DNA of 23,631 bases, from contig JABXGX010000117.1 in NCBI GenBank assembly GCA_016550405.1, positions 1-23,631 on the forward strand, given 5' to 3'. A program made the position numbers and the translations under genes. Positions within the stretch are counted from its first letter, which is position 1, and every line of letters starts with the position of its first letter. The notes under the pieces were generated by a model. That model was not told where the DNA came from and did not search any database. It saw only the letters and a list, made by a program, of their open reading frames with translations. This document shows, one piece after another, positions 7,869 to 15,012 of this stretch. This DNA is from an archaeon (GTDB lineage Archaea; Asgardarchaeota; Hermodarchaeia; Hermodarchaeales; Hermodarchaeaceae).

Positions 7869-9299
7869 ATGTCACCAGAAAAACAAAAAGATGCAAAAAC
7901 AAATCGACCAAAACCTTGGCTTATTGACCCACCGGATATGCCTCATCAAGATCCAAAAACGCGAATTCAGAATTTCGATGAGGTCAATTTGGGGTATAGT
8001 GAAAACCAAGTGCTTCAAGAAGCAGAACGGTGCATGGCCTGCAAGAACCCCAAATGTGTGAGTGGATGCCCCGTTGAAATTGATATTGATCGATTCCTGG
8101 AAGCGGTCCGGAATCGTGATTATCGGAAGGCTATCCTCATCATTAAGGAGAAGAACAGTCTTCCTGCTATTTGTGGTCGGGTTTGTCCTCAGGAAACACA
8201 ATGTCAAGCAGGATGTATCCTTAGCAAGAAGGGCAATGCTATTGAAATCGGTCGTATCGAGCGATTCTTGGCGGATTGGGAGCGTGAACATGGGGTTGAG
8301 GTTCCCCAACTTCCCAAACCCACTGGCTATAAAGTCGCTGTAGTTGGTAGTGGTCCTGCCGGACTTACTGCTGCTGGGGATTTGGCACTACTTGGTCATC
8401 ACGCCACCGTTTTTGAGAGTCTACATGAACCAGGCGGCGTACTTGTTTATGGTATTCCTGAATTTCGACTTCCAAAAGCAATTGTCAAAGCCGAGGTTGA
8501 TTATTTGAAACAATTGGGTGTCGAGTTTCATCTGAATGCCTTTATTGGGCAATTATACTCCTTTGATGATCTTTTCGGACAGGGGTACCATGCAATTCTG
8601 CTTGCATCTGGTGCAGGGTTACCACGATTTCTCAACGTTTCAGGAGTTAACCTTGTAGGCAGTTACAGTAGCAACGAATTCCTGACCCGAGTCAATCTTA
8701 TGCGGGCTTATCAGTTCCCCGACTTTGATACACCGATTATCCGTGGGAAAGTCGTTGCAGTCGTAGGTGGTGGGAATGCTGCGATGGACAGTGCTCGAAC
8801 CGCTTTACGCCTTGGAGCCAATAACGTCTACATCGTTTATCGCCGGTCCGAAAATGAAATGCCTGTTCGCCGTGAAGAATATCATCATGCACAGGAAGAA
8901 GGTATTGAATTCCAGTTCCTTACGCAGCCCATTGAATTACTTGGTGATGATCAAGGACGGGTTAAAGCAATGAAATGTCTACGTAATTGCCTTGGTGAAC
9001 CTGATGAAAGTGGCCGCTGTCGTCCTGAACCCATTGAAGGTTCAGAATTCGTGATGGCGACCGATACAGTAATTTTTGCCATTGGTGTAAGTGCTAACCC
9101 TTCTGTACCCAGTTGTACTCCGGGACTGGAATGTGACCGATGGGGTGACGTCATTGTTGATCCTGAATCTCTTGAAACCTCCATCGCCCATGTGTGGGCC
9201 GCAGGCGACATCACCGGAGGCGAAGGAACCGTTATTGCTGCAGCAGGTGAAGGAAAGATCGCTGCTCGCAATATCCATCAATATCTTCTATCTCTATAA
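7869..9299 (+). CDS. nfnB: NfnB: large subunit of NADH-dependent ferredoxin:NADP+ oxidoreductase (GltD-like)
   Basis: A 476-residue flavoprotein of the glutamate synthase small-subunit family. The N-terminal domain carries two iron-sulfur motifs: C55-x2-C58-x4-C63-x3-C67 and C102-x3-C106-x5-C112-x3-C116. They are followed by an FAD site 'VVGSGPAGLTAA' (about 158-169), a second dinucleotide site 'VVAVVGGGNAAMDSARTA' and a C-terminal FAD closure 'VWAAGDITGGEGTVIAAAGEG'. No glutamate synthase large subunit is present, while NfnA lies upstream on the same strand, so an Nfn large subunit is the best call. The complex exchanges electrons between NADH, reduced ferredoxin and NADPH by flavin-based bifurcation. 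GAGGGG at 7857-7862 is a good ribosome-binding site for this ATG. SudA or a stand-alone NADPH oxidoreductase are the alternatives. Confidence 0.88.
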   Translation: MSPEKQKDAKTNRPKPWLIDPPDMPHQDPKTRIQNFDEVNLGYSENQVLQEAERCMACKNPKCVSGCPVEIDIDRFLEAVRNRDYRKAILIIKEKNSLPAICGRVCPQETQCQAGCILSKKGNAIEIGRIERFLADWEREHGVEVPQLPKPTGYKVAVVGSGPAGLTAAGDLALLGHHATVFESLHEPGGVLVYGIPEFRLPKAIVKAEVDYLKQLGVEFHLNAFIGQLYSFDDLFGQGYHAILLASGAGLPRFLNVSGVNLVGSYSSNEFLTRVNLMRAYQFPDFDTPIIRGKVVAVVGGGNAAMDSARTALRLGANNVYIVYRRSENEMPVRREEYHHAQEEGIEFQFLTQPIELLGDDQGRVKAMKCLRNCLGEPDESGRCRPEPIEGSEFVMATDTVIFAIGVSANPSVPSCTPGLECDRWGDVIVDPESLETSIAHVWAAGDITGGEGTVIAAAGEGKIAARNIHQYLLSL

Positions 9300-9305
9300 G
9301 ACCTC

Positions 9306-9322
9306 GAAACAAGCTGTGTTTC
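9306..9322 (+). terminator. Weak hairpin after NfnB
   Basis: GAAACA and TGTTTC form a six-base-pair stem around the loop AGCTG, seven bases after the NfnB stop. No long T-run follows, so termination here is uncertain. Confidence 0.2.
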
Positions 9323-9351
9323 AGTCGAAACATATTTATTGAGTTAGTCGA

Positions 9352-9386
9352 GCTTAGCTGTTAAGCGTGCCTAAATTTTAGACACG
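9352..9386 (+). promoter_or_regulatory. Two adjacent inverted repeats upstream of the MgtE pair
   Basis: The first repeat is GCTTA (9352-9356) and TAAGC (9362-9366). The second is CGTGCCTAAA (9366-9375) and TTTAGACACG (9377-9386), ten-base arms with one mismatch. They lie between a possible TATA-like ATATTTATTG near 9332-9341 and the transporter start, so they could be operators or part of an RNA leader. Confidence 0.3.
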
Positions 9387-9436
9387 TAATACAAAGCTCC
9401 AAAAGGGTGACTATCTATTGACAATCTACAACCGAC

Positions 9437-9450
9437 CTGGCCAACGCCAG
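9437..9450 (+). promoter_or_regulatory. GC-rich hairpin in the leader of the MgtE pair
   Basis: CTGGC and GCCAG pair perfectly around the loop CAAC. The flanks (about 9430-9560) are distinctly richer in GC than the rest of the window. If transcription starts near the AT-rich box around 9335, this hairpin would sit in a leader of about 120 bases. Confidence 0.25.
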
Positions 9451-9487
9451 ACAGCGCCGACCCCAACAAGTTCGCAAGGTGATGACG

Positions 9488-10117
9488 ATGGGGATGGCCA
9501 ACGGCCGCTCACTCGAGCGCTCTCTAATCTGGCGGGTCTACCGCGAAGCGATGCCCGTCTTACTCTTCACTGTCCTAGCGGAGCTTTTCGCTGGCTTTCT
9601 TCTTTGGCAACTTGATATAGCTACTCATAGCCTCATTGGCCTTTTCATTCTGATTCCTGGCTTAATGCAATTACGGGGTAATATCTCAACTAGTCTTGCC
9701 CAACGTCTAGGTTCAGGTACACATCTTGGCACAATTTCATGGAAACAAGGTCTCAATCAACCGCTCCGTGCCAACATCAAAGCTGCCTTATACCTTGTAC
9801 TCATCATGTCTACGACATTAGGAGTAGGCGCATGGCTCGTCTCCGTATTTATTCAAAGCTTTGCTCCCCGAGATGGAATCTCTCTTCAGTTATCCCACTT
9901 TCTTACAATCGCATTAGTAACCGCTCTACTTGCTAGCGTATTTCAGGTAACCATAACTGTAACTGTCTCACTTCAAGCCCATGCACGGGGCCTTGACCCT
10001 GACAATATCACCATTCCCCTCGTGGCTGCAATTGGTGACATTATCACCATCGCCTGTCTACTCATTGCCATCACGGTGGCATTCACCATATTCCCAATAC
10101 CCCAATTCCCGCCCTGA
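9488..10117 (+). CDS. MgtE-type membrane domain protein, first of a pair (divalent cation transport)
   Basis: About 209 residues and mostly membrane-embedded (about five segments). It matches the MgtE/SLC41 channel domain: 'EAMPVLLFTVLAELFAGFLL', then 'LIGLFILIPGLMQLRGNIST' and a late 'HARGLDPDNITIPLVAAIGD'. The phrases 'PGLMQLRGNIS' and 'DPDNITIPLVAAIGD' are the conserved ion-pathway parts of MgtE. The cytoplasmic N and CBS domains of bacterial MgtE are missing, as in the archaeal and animal two-half arrangement. The second half is encoded directly downstream. Start: AAGGTG at 9476-9481 sits six bases before the ATG at 9488. GTG 9479, ATG 9482 and ATG 9494 are in-frame alternatives. Magnesium is the likely ion. 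Confidence 0.82.
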   Translation: MGMANGRSLERSLIWRVYREAMPVLLFTVLAELFAGFLLWQLDIATHSLIGLFILIPGLMQLRGNISTSLAQRLGSGTHLGTISWKQGLNQPLRANIKAALYLVLIMSTTLGVGAWLVSVFIQSFAPRDGISLQLSHFLTIALVTALLASVFQVTITVTVSLQAHARGLDPDNITIPLVAAIGDIITIACLLIAITVAFTIFPIPQFPP

Positions 10118-10127
10118 GGTGAAACAA

Positions 10128-10727
10128 ATGGTTGAACACACAGTTCGAAAAATCCTCACCGAAAGTCTCCCGATCCTAGTAGTAGTTCTGGTCTTCGCCC
10201 TCGCAGCAGGACAATTCTTAGATCGTACCATTGAAGGGTTAAGGCTTATTTTTCCACTTATCCTACTCATGGTGCCTGCTTTCATTGATATTACCGGGGA
10301 CCTGGCAGGGGTGGTTGGTGCACGCGTTACAAGTCATCTATACACTGGTGAACTCGACAAAGGCTTCCGACCATATCGCCTACTCTTCAGTAACATTCTT
10401 GCCATTCTTTTCGTCTCTGCAACTGCCTATGCCCTCCTTGGCATATGTGTGATTGGAATAACGATTTTCCTCCAGACGTTCGCTCTAATACCGACATTCC
10501 CGGATCTTGGATTCCCATTTCTATTCAGTGCCATCGTAGCAGCTGGAGTATTGGCTACAATGGTAACAAGTCTGATTGGTCTATTCGCCGCGCGATTGGT
10601 CTATCGCTCTGGACGTGATCCCGACAGCATTATTCCCCCATTAACCACCACCATCGGCGACCTTTTAGGAATAATATTCATCGCTTTAGCAATCCTGAGC
10701 ATAGGTTTAATTCCAGGCTTATTTTAA
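10128..10727 (+). CDS. MgtE-type membrane domain protein, second of a pair
   Basis: A 199-residue membrane protein homologous to its upstream neighbour: 'ESLPILVVVLVFALAAGQFL', 'LIFPLILLMVPAFIDITGDL' and 'GRDPDSIIPPLTTTIGDLLG' repeat the same pattern. Together the two would make one complete MgtE-like pore with inverted or pseudo-twofold halves. The reading frame is open further upstream, but the ATG at 10128 is chosen because GAGGTGA at 10115-10121 precedes it and the gene then begins ten bases after the preceding stop. Tight spacing implies co-translation in equal amounts. A convergent gene follows after 52 bases. Confidence 0.82.
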   Translation: MVEHTVRKILTESLPILVVVLVFALAAGQFLDRTIEGLRLIFPLILLMVPAFIDITGDLAGVVGARVTSHLYTGELDKGFRPYRLLFSNILAILFVSATAYALLGICVIGITIFLQTFALIPTFPDLGFPFLFSAIVAAGVLATMVTSLIGLFAARLVYRSGRDPDSIIPPLTTTIGDLLGIIFIALAILSIGLIPGLF

Positions 10728-10731
10728 ATCA

Positions 10732-10768
10732 AAAAAGAAAAGGGGAGAGAAAGAGCCGTAAGCCCCTT
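10732..10768. terminator. Hairpin between convergent genes, T-tract on the minus strand
   Basis: AAGGGG (10740-10745) pairs with CCCCTT (10763-10768). Read on the minus strand, the stem is followed by TTCTTTTTT, so it best fits termination of the minus-strand membrane-protein gene whose stop is at 10780. It may also slow plus-strand transcription from the MgtE pair. Confidence 0.45.
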
Positions 10769-10779
10769 CTCTATGTTAG

Positions 10780-12111
10780 TTACTCGAAGCCTGATTCAGG
10801 AACTTCTTCCGGTTCTGGTTTGGGTTTCCTGTGCTTTCCTTCAGCAAAGCTAACTGTCTTCCACCCTGGCCATCGCTTCATAATGTAGATGTGAAGGAGC
10901 ATAAACCAGAGCAGCCAGAGAACCCAGCGAACAGGATTCTGATAGGCAACCAGTGCGGTCTCACCGATTAGAATTGGTGCAATGAACCAGAACAGAATAT
11001 ATGCGATGATCGCGAAAAACACGATTGCGAGAGTTCGTAGTAGGTTATTCACGACAGAATTAAACCGCGTTGGTTTGTTACTGAAGTAATAGGTCCAAAT
11101 GACAATCATCAACAGAATCCAGACTGCTATTTGCACAGAGGTTGCATGGTATTCAAACATGGTACCGGAGATATTTAGACCAGGAAGTAGCGTCGGAAGA
11201 ATCAGATAAGGCATGAGATAGAGGGAAAAGAGTGCACCCAGAAGGATGGAGCCAATTAAAGCGCTAAGCCCAATCCACGGTTGCTTCCCAAGGCGGTTCC
11301 AAGGACCATACTCATAGGTCATCAGTGTCAGAAGACCAAAAACGATCACCCACTGGGTGAAGTTCAGTGAGATATATGAGCCCCAATTAGTTGCTCCGAT
11401 GATAGGGTCATAGAGCGCCCAAATCGGGATAGCGGTCCAAATGGTCCATGTGACTGGCGACGGTAAGGGTGGTACAGCAGTTAGGATTTGGTAGGGCCAG
11501 TAGAGGATGAACCAGGCGAGGGCAGTTATGATGGCAGCAACTATGAACACGGCGAATCCTCGTTTCACGGGCTTCAACTCGGTGAAGGGCCAGAACATTC
11601 CACCTGCAACCCAGATAGCTGCAAAGGAGAAGCCGCAAGATAGGATGGTTCCTGTTGCGCTTGCGGAGAGAAACACAATCATTTCAGGGTCCAAGAAGAT
11701 GGGATCTGGTACATTCATGAGGGCTAGTGGGCTAAACATCGGAATCATAAAGGGTCCAACGATGAACCAGAAGAAAACAATGGCTAATGCAACGAGTAGC
11801 ACATTAATGATGATTCCCCACATAGCATGACTAAAGATATCTCTGAATCGTCCGTAGGGGTAGTGGTCAAACCAGATTTGCACAACGACGGCAAGAACTC
11901 CAAATCCTGCAAGCACTGAGGCATACCAGGTGTAGAGCCAGTTATGCACACCACTGAAATCAATTCGTGGGTCTACGAATACCCACCAGATGATGAGGGC
12001 AATCAGTAGAACCATAAGGAGATTAACAAAACCTGAGACAACCCAGTTCCACCGGCGTTCTGTAACGACAGGACGCCAAAGTTGATTCTCTAAAGGTTGT
12101 TCATCTGACAT
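10780..12111 (-). CDS. Tryptophan-rich multi-spanning membrane protein, unknown family
   Basis: A protein of 443 residues (448 if the in-frame ATG at 12126 is used) with roughly ten membrane segments and a short charged C-terminal tail rich in Lys, Pro and Glu. It holds about 29 tryptophans, near 6.5% and several times the usual share, many at segment ends ('ALIIWWVFVDP', 'WVLWLLWFMLLHIYIMKRW'). No transporter or enzyme motif is recognised, and I do not assign a family. Start: 'MSDEQPLENQ' at 12111 looks like a natural cytoplasmic N-terminus, but no ribosome-binding motif decides it. Its promoter probably shares the TATA-like palindrome at 12154-12172 with the divergent hydrolase gene. It is not obviously related in function to either neighbour. 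Confidence 0.7.
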   Translation of the reverse strand: MSDEQPLENQLWRPVVTERRWNWVVSGFVNLLMVLLIALIIWWVFVDPRIDFSGVHNWLYTWYASVLAGFGVLAVVVQIWFDHYPYGRFRDIFSHAMWGIIINVLLVALAIVFFWFIVGPFMIPMFSPLALMNVPDPIFLDPEMIVFLSASATGTILSCGFSFAAIWVAGGMFWPFTELKPVKRGFAVFIVAAIITALAWFILYWPYQILTAVPPLPSPVTWTIWTAIPIWALYDPIIGATNWGSYISLNFTQWVIVFGLLTLMTYEYGPWNRLGKQPWIGLSALIGSILLGALFSLYLMPYLILPTLLPGLNISGTMFEYHATSVQIAVWILLMIVIWTYYFSNKPTRFNSVVNNLLRTLAIVFFAIIAYILFWFIAPILIGETALVAYQNPVRWVLWLLWFMLLHIYIMKRWPGWKTVSFAEGKHRKPKPEPEEVPESGFE

Positions 12112-12153
12112 AATGTGAACTTCCATCGAAGTTGGTGTGATTTCTCTTTCATA

Positions 12154-12172
12154 CGCTTAAGATATATAAGCG
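12154..12172. promoter_or_regulatory. Shared TATA-like palindrome between divergent genes
   Basis: CGCTTAAGATATATAAGCG has perfect six-base arms (CGCTTA and TAAGCG) around AGATATA. It sits between the minus-strand membrane-protein start and the plus-strand hydrolase. As a TATA box it would place transcription starts about 25 bases out on each side, giving a short leader leftward and favouring the hydrolase start at 12224 rightward. Confidence 0.5.
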
Positions 12173-12223
12173 TGAATGGAACACCCCCATCTACACTCTG
12201 ACAAGCGCTGTGGGATGTGTAAT

Positions 12224-13003
12224 ATGCCTGAAGCCCGATTGAATGATGAACTCACGCTTTACTTTGAGGAATATGGACAAGGGTTTCCTCTTTTACTTAT
12301 TCACGGGTTGCTCAGTGATTTAACGAGTTGGAAATATCAAATAGAACCCTTCTCTGCCCATTATCGTGTCATTATTGTTGACTTGAAGGGTTTCGGAAAA
12401 TCCACAAAACCCCAATACGAATACCGCGTCCATTCCCATGCCGACGATCTCCAGGCTCTACTAGAGCATCTGAATATCTCCAAAACTCATGTTTGCGGAC
12501 TTTCCATGGGGGGAATGGTGGCAGAAGTGCTGGCTATCAAGTATCCCCAGCTGGTGAAAGGATTGGTGCTCGCTGATTCAGCTGCGATGATTTCTAATGA
12601 TGCAGTTACTGAACGACTCACCCTAATCTCAGAGCATGATATGAACTGGTTTGGTAATTATGGTGTTAAGAAAATCCTACGCTTAGCAGATAAAGAGGCA
12701 AAGGCGCATGTGCGGGAGATGATTCGGCGAGTCGATCGGACTGATTATCGGCTAGCTATTATTTCTACAGCAGGATTTAACATCGCGGATGAGTTGAAGA
12801 AGATTAAATCTCCGATTCTTATTATTCAAGGCGAAAAAGATCAAACTGTTCCGATGTGGCATGCTGAACAACTTAAAAGCTGGATGCCATCTGCAGAATT
12901 CGTTGTCATGAAAGGCGCATCCCATATGACACCAGTGGATAATCCAGAGGAATTCAACCAGCTTGTTTTGGAATTCCTCGCAAAAGTAGACACTATGAGC
13001 TAA
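12224..13003 (+). CDS. Alpha/beta-fold hydrolase
   Basis: A 259-residue alpha/beta hydrolase. The N-terminal strands lead to the oxyanion motif 'LLLIHGLLSD' (H27-G28). The nucleophile elbow is 'GLSMGG' (S94), the acid is D206 ('QGEKDQTVP') and the base is H234 ('GASHMTPVDNP'), a complete catalytic triad. It would cleave an ester, lactone, thioester or C-C bond in the cytoplasm; the substrate is not evident. The start at 12224 is preferred because it matches the usual beginning of the fold and lies the right distance from the TATA-like palindrome. An in-frame ATG at 12176 would add 16 His- and Cys-containing residues. The acyl-CoA ligase begins 22 bases after its stop, so the hydrolase may release an acid that the ligase then activates. 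Confidence 0.85.
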   Translation: MPEARLNDELTLYFEEYGQGFPLLLIHGLLSDLTSWKYQIEPFSAHYRVIIVDLKGFGKSTKPQYEYRVHSHADDLQALLEHLNISKTHVCGLSMGGMVAEVLAIKYPQLVKGLVLADSAAMISNDAVTERLTLISEHDMNWFGNYGVKKILRLADKEAKAHVREMIRRVDRTDYRLAIISTAGFNIADELKKIKSPILIIQGEKDQTVPMWHAEQLKSWMPSAEFVVMKGASHMTPVDNPEEFNQLVLEFLAKVDTMS

Positions 13004-13025
13004 AGGCACAGCTGTTCAAGATGAT

Positions 13026-14609
13026 ATGGGATTAACCATGATGAACGTTTCCCCTCCAGACGATTGGGCATGGATTGGTGATTGGCTAGGACGTCGGGCT
13101 CTCCTTTCTTCAAACCGCGAAGCCTTACTGGATACGACAACGAATCGTCGATATACGTATTCCGAGCTAAACGAACGGGGCAATCAACTGGCCCATCTTC
13201 TGGCAAAGGAGTGCAACATCGATAAAGGAGACCGTGTTGCTTTTCTCTTAAACAATCGCCTTGAATGTATCGATGCCTTTGCCGCTTGTGGAAAACTCGG
13301 TGCCATCCTAGTGCCCCTTAACGCTCGATTAGCCCCTATCGAACATCAGGAATACATCATCAACATTGCCCCTACAACACTCATCTATGAAAGTGCCTTC
13401 GATTCCACCATCGAAGCCTTTCACCCAAACACTCCAACTCTCACCCACCTACTAGCTGTCGACAAATCAGACCTTACTCAAAGTCAGTCTTACTATAAAC
13501 TCCTCAAAAAACAGGCAAAAGCTTCGCCTCCTCGACCCCCCCTCCGATTTGAAGATCCAGCGTTTATCCTCCCCACAGGAGGAACAACGGGGCTCCCCAA
13601 AGGGGCTGTCTTGTCACACCGTCACATCTTTTGGAATGCCATCAACACTGTCGTATGCTGGGGATTAGGTCCCGCTGATATCTGCCCAATCATCTTCCCC
13701 TTATTCCATACTGGAGGCTGGAACGTATTACTCATTCCACTGTTCCATGTCGGAGCGCGTGTGTTGTTATGGCAGAAATTTGATGCCGTGGATACGCTAA
13801 AGCGGATTGAGCAAGAACGATGTACAATCATCATTGGCGTCCCCACCATGTATCATATGATGATTAATTCATCAGAGTTCGAAAAAACCGATTTCAGCTC
13901 AGTCCGGTTCTGGTTAAGTGGGGGTGCGCCCTGTCCTGTGTCAATAATGGAGGCGTTTTGGGCTAGGGGACAGGAATTTGCCATGGGGTACGGGCTGACA
14001 GAAGTGGGCCCCAATAACTTCTATATGCCTCCGGGAGCATCGAAGGCGAAACCAACATCCGTCGGGCTGCCATTCTTTCACAACGAAGTTCGTATTGCTA
14101 ATGATGCTATGGAAGATGTGAAGCCTGGCGAAGTTGGAGAACTCTTACTCAAAGGACCACATGCGTTCAGCGGCTACTGGAACAACCCACAAGCGACCCA
14201 AGATGTCATCGAACCCGATGGCTGGGTTCATACAGGCGACCTAGCCCGACAAGACCAAGACGGATACTACTACATCGCAGGACGACTGAAGCTTTTAATT
14301 GTGAGTGGAGGCGAGAATATCTTTCCTTCCGAGATTGAACGGGTTTTAGATACCAATGAGCTGGTAGATGAGGCCGCAGTAGTGGGGAGGCCGGATAAAA
14401 AATGGGGTGAAGTTCCTGTTGCCTTCGTCGTCTTGAAAAGGGATGCATCCACTACTGAGGGTGAGCTCATAGAATTCATGCGGGGCAAATTAGGGCGATA
14501 TAAGGTACCGAAGAGGTTCGTGTTTGTTGATGCGTTGCCTTTGACTAGTGCAGGGAAAATCGATCGACGAAAGCTTGAGAAACAAGCACTGAAATTCAGT
14601 TCCAACTAA
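13026..14609 (+). CDS. AMP-forming acyl-CoA ligase
   Basis: A 527-residue member of the adenylate-forming ANL family with all core motifs: the phosphate loop 'LPTGGTTGLPKG' (183-193), 'GYGLTEVGP' (321-329), 'HTGDL' with D405, the hinge region 'IAGRLKLLIVSGGENIFPSEIE' (R420) and the catalytic lysine K511 in 'LTSAGKIDRRKL'. It would form an acyl-adenylate from a carboxylic acid and ATP, then transfer the acyl group to CoA. Its length and the 'GGENIFPSEIE' variant suit medium-chain, long-chain or aromatic acid ligases; the acid is unknown. It is downstream of, and probably co-transcribed with, the alpha/beta hydrolase. No clear ribosome-binding motif marks the start; ATGs at 13038 and 13041 are alternatives. 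Confidence 0.9.
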   Translation: MGLTMMNVSPPDDWAWIGDWLGRRALLSSNREALLDTTTNRRYTYSELNERGNQLAHLLAKECNIDKGDRVAFLLNNRLECIDAFAACGKLGAILVPLNARLAPIEHQEYIINIAPTTLIYESAFDSTIEAFHPNTPTLTHLLAVDKSDLTQSQSYYKLLKKQAKASPPRPPLRFEDPAFILPTGGTTGLPKGAVLSHRHIFWNAINTVVCWGLGPADICPIIFPLFHTGGWNVLLIPLFHVGARVLLWQKFDAVDTLKRIEQERCTIIIGVPTMYHMMINSSEFEKTDFSSVRFWLSGGAPCPVSIMEAFWARGQEFAMGYGLTEVGPNNFYMPPGASKAKPTSVGLPFFHNEVRIANDAMEDVKPGEVGELLLKGPHAFSGYWNNPQATQDVIEPDGWVHTGDLARQDQDGYYYIAGRLKLLIVSGGENIFPSEIERVLDTNELVDEAAVVGRPDKKWGEVPVAFVVLKRDASTTEGELIEFMRGKLGRYKVPKRFVFVDALPLTSAGKIDRRKLEKQALKFSSN

Positions 14610-14629
14610 ACAATCAGACTATTGCTTAG

Positions 14630-15012
14630 AAATCGGACTTTAGCCATTTTTGTGCTCCTTTTCGACATGACTCCTATAATCGTGCTCCAGAAGTTCAGCA
14701 GTTAGGATTCAATGGTTCATTTGATTGGACTCTCCCTGATATTTTCGAAGATTCCACGCACTATAATTTCTCATAAACTGATCTCGCAGACTCACAGAAT
14801 CAGAGCAAACAGTGGTTACTTTGGTACCCAGAGTATGATACGCTTTTATATAAAGGCGTATCAGTTACTTTTTTGGGATATAAATGGTGGAAGGGGTGAA
14901 GTTCACATAGGCTATCGGCTACATCCAACGCTACGAAGTTTATCGTCTCTTGAGGGCCTGGGGGATCATTATCATTGCCGTTGGCATTGGATATTTCCTC
15001 ACCTCATGGTGA
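14630..15012 (+). pseudogene. Possible decayed gene with a stop and a frameshift
   Basis: The 394 bases between the ligase and DinB genes hold no intact gene but carry protein-like reading frames. From 14630 one frame runs as 'SHFCAPFRHDSYNRAPEVQQ' and on to a TAA at 14774-14776. The same frame continues with 'KQWLLWYPEYDTLLYKG' and 'GYKWWKG' to a TGA at 14897. After a frame change and a TAG at 14908, another frame gives 'GYIQRYEVYRLLRAWG' followed by a hydrophobic 'IIIIAVGIGYFLTSW' and a TGA at 15010. The aromatic-rich text and the single membrane-like end look like a former coding region broken by a stop and a frameshift. The family is not recognised, and chance reading frames remain possible. 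Confidence 0.35.

Noticed and set aside
7872..8309. 145-residue minus-strand frame
   Set aside because: It is a mirror of the NfnB iron-sulfur domain, and its own translation has no recognisable features.
9981..10127. Longer N-terminus for the second MgtE-type protein
   Set aside because: It would overlap the first MgtE gene by about 137 bases. GAGGTGA right before 10128 and homology to the first copy favour the shorter form.
12176..12223. His- and Cys-containing N-terminal extension of the alpha/beta hydrolase as a metal site
   Set aside because: It starts four bases after a TATA-like palindrome, so it is probably not transcribed. The fold starts naturally at 12224.
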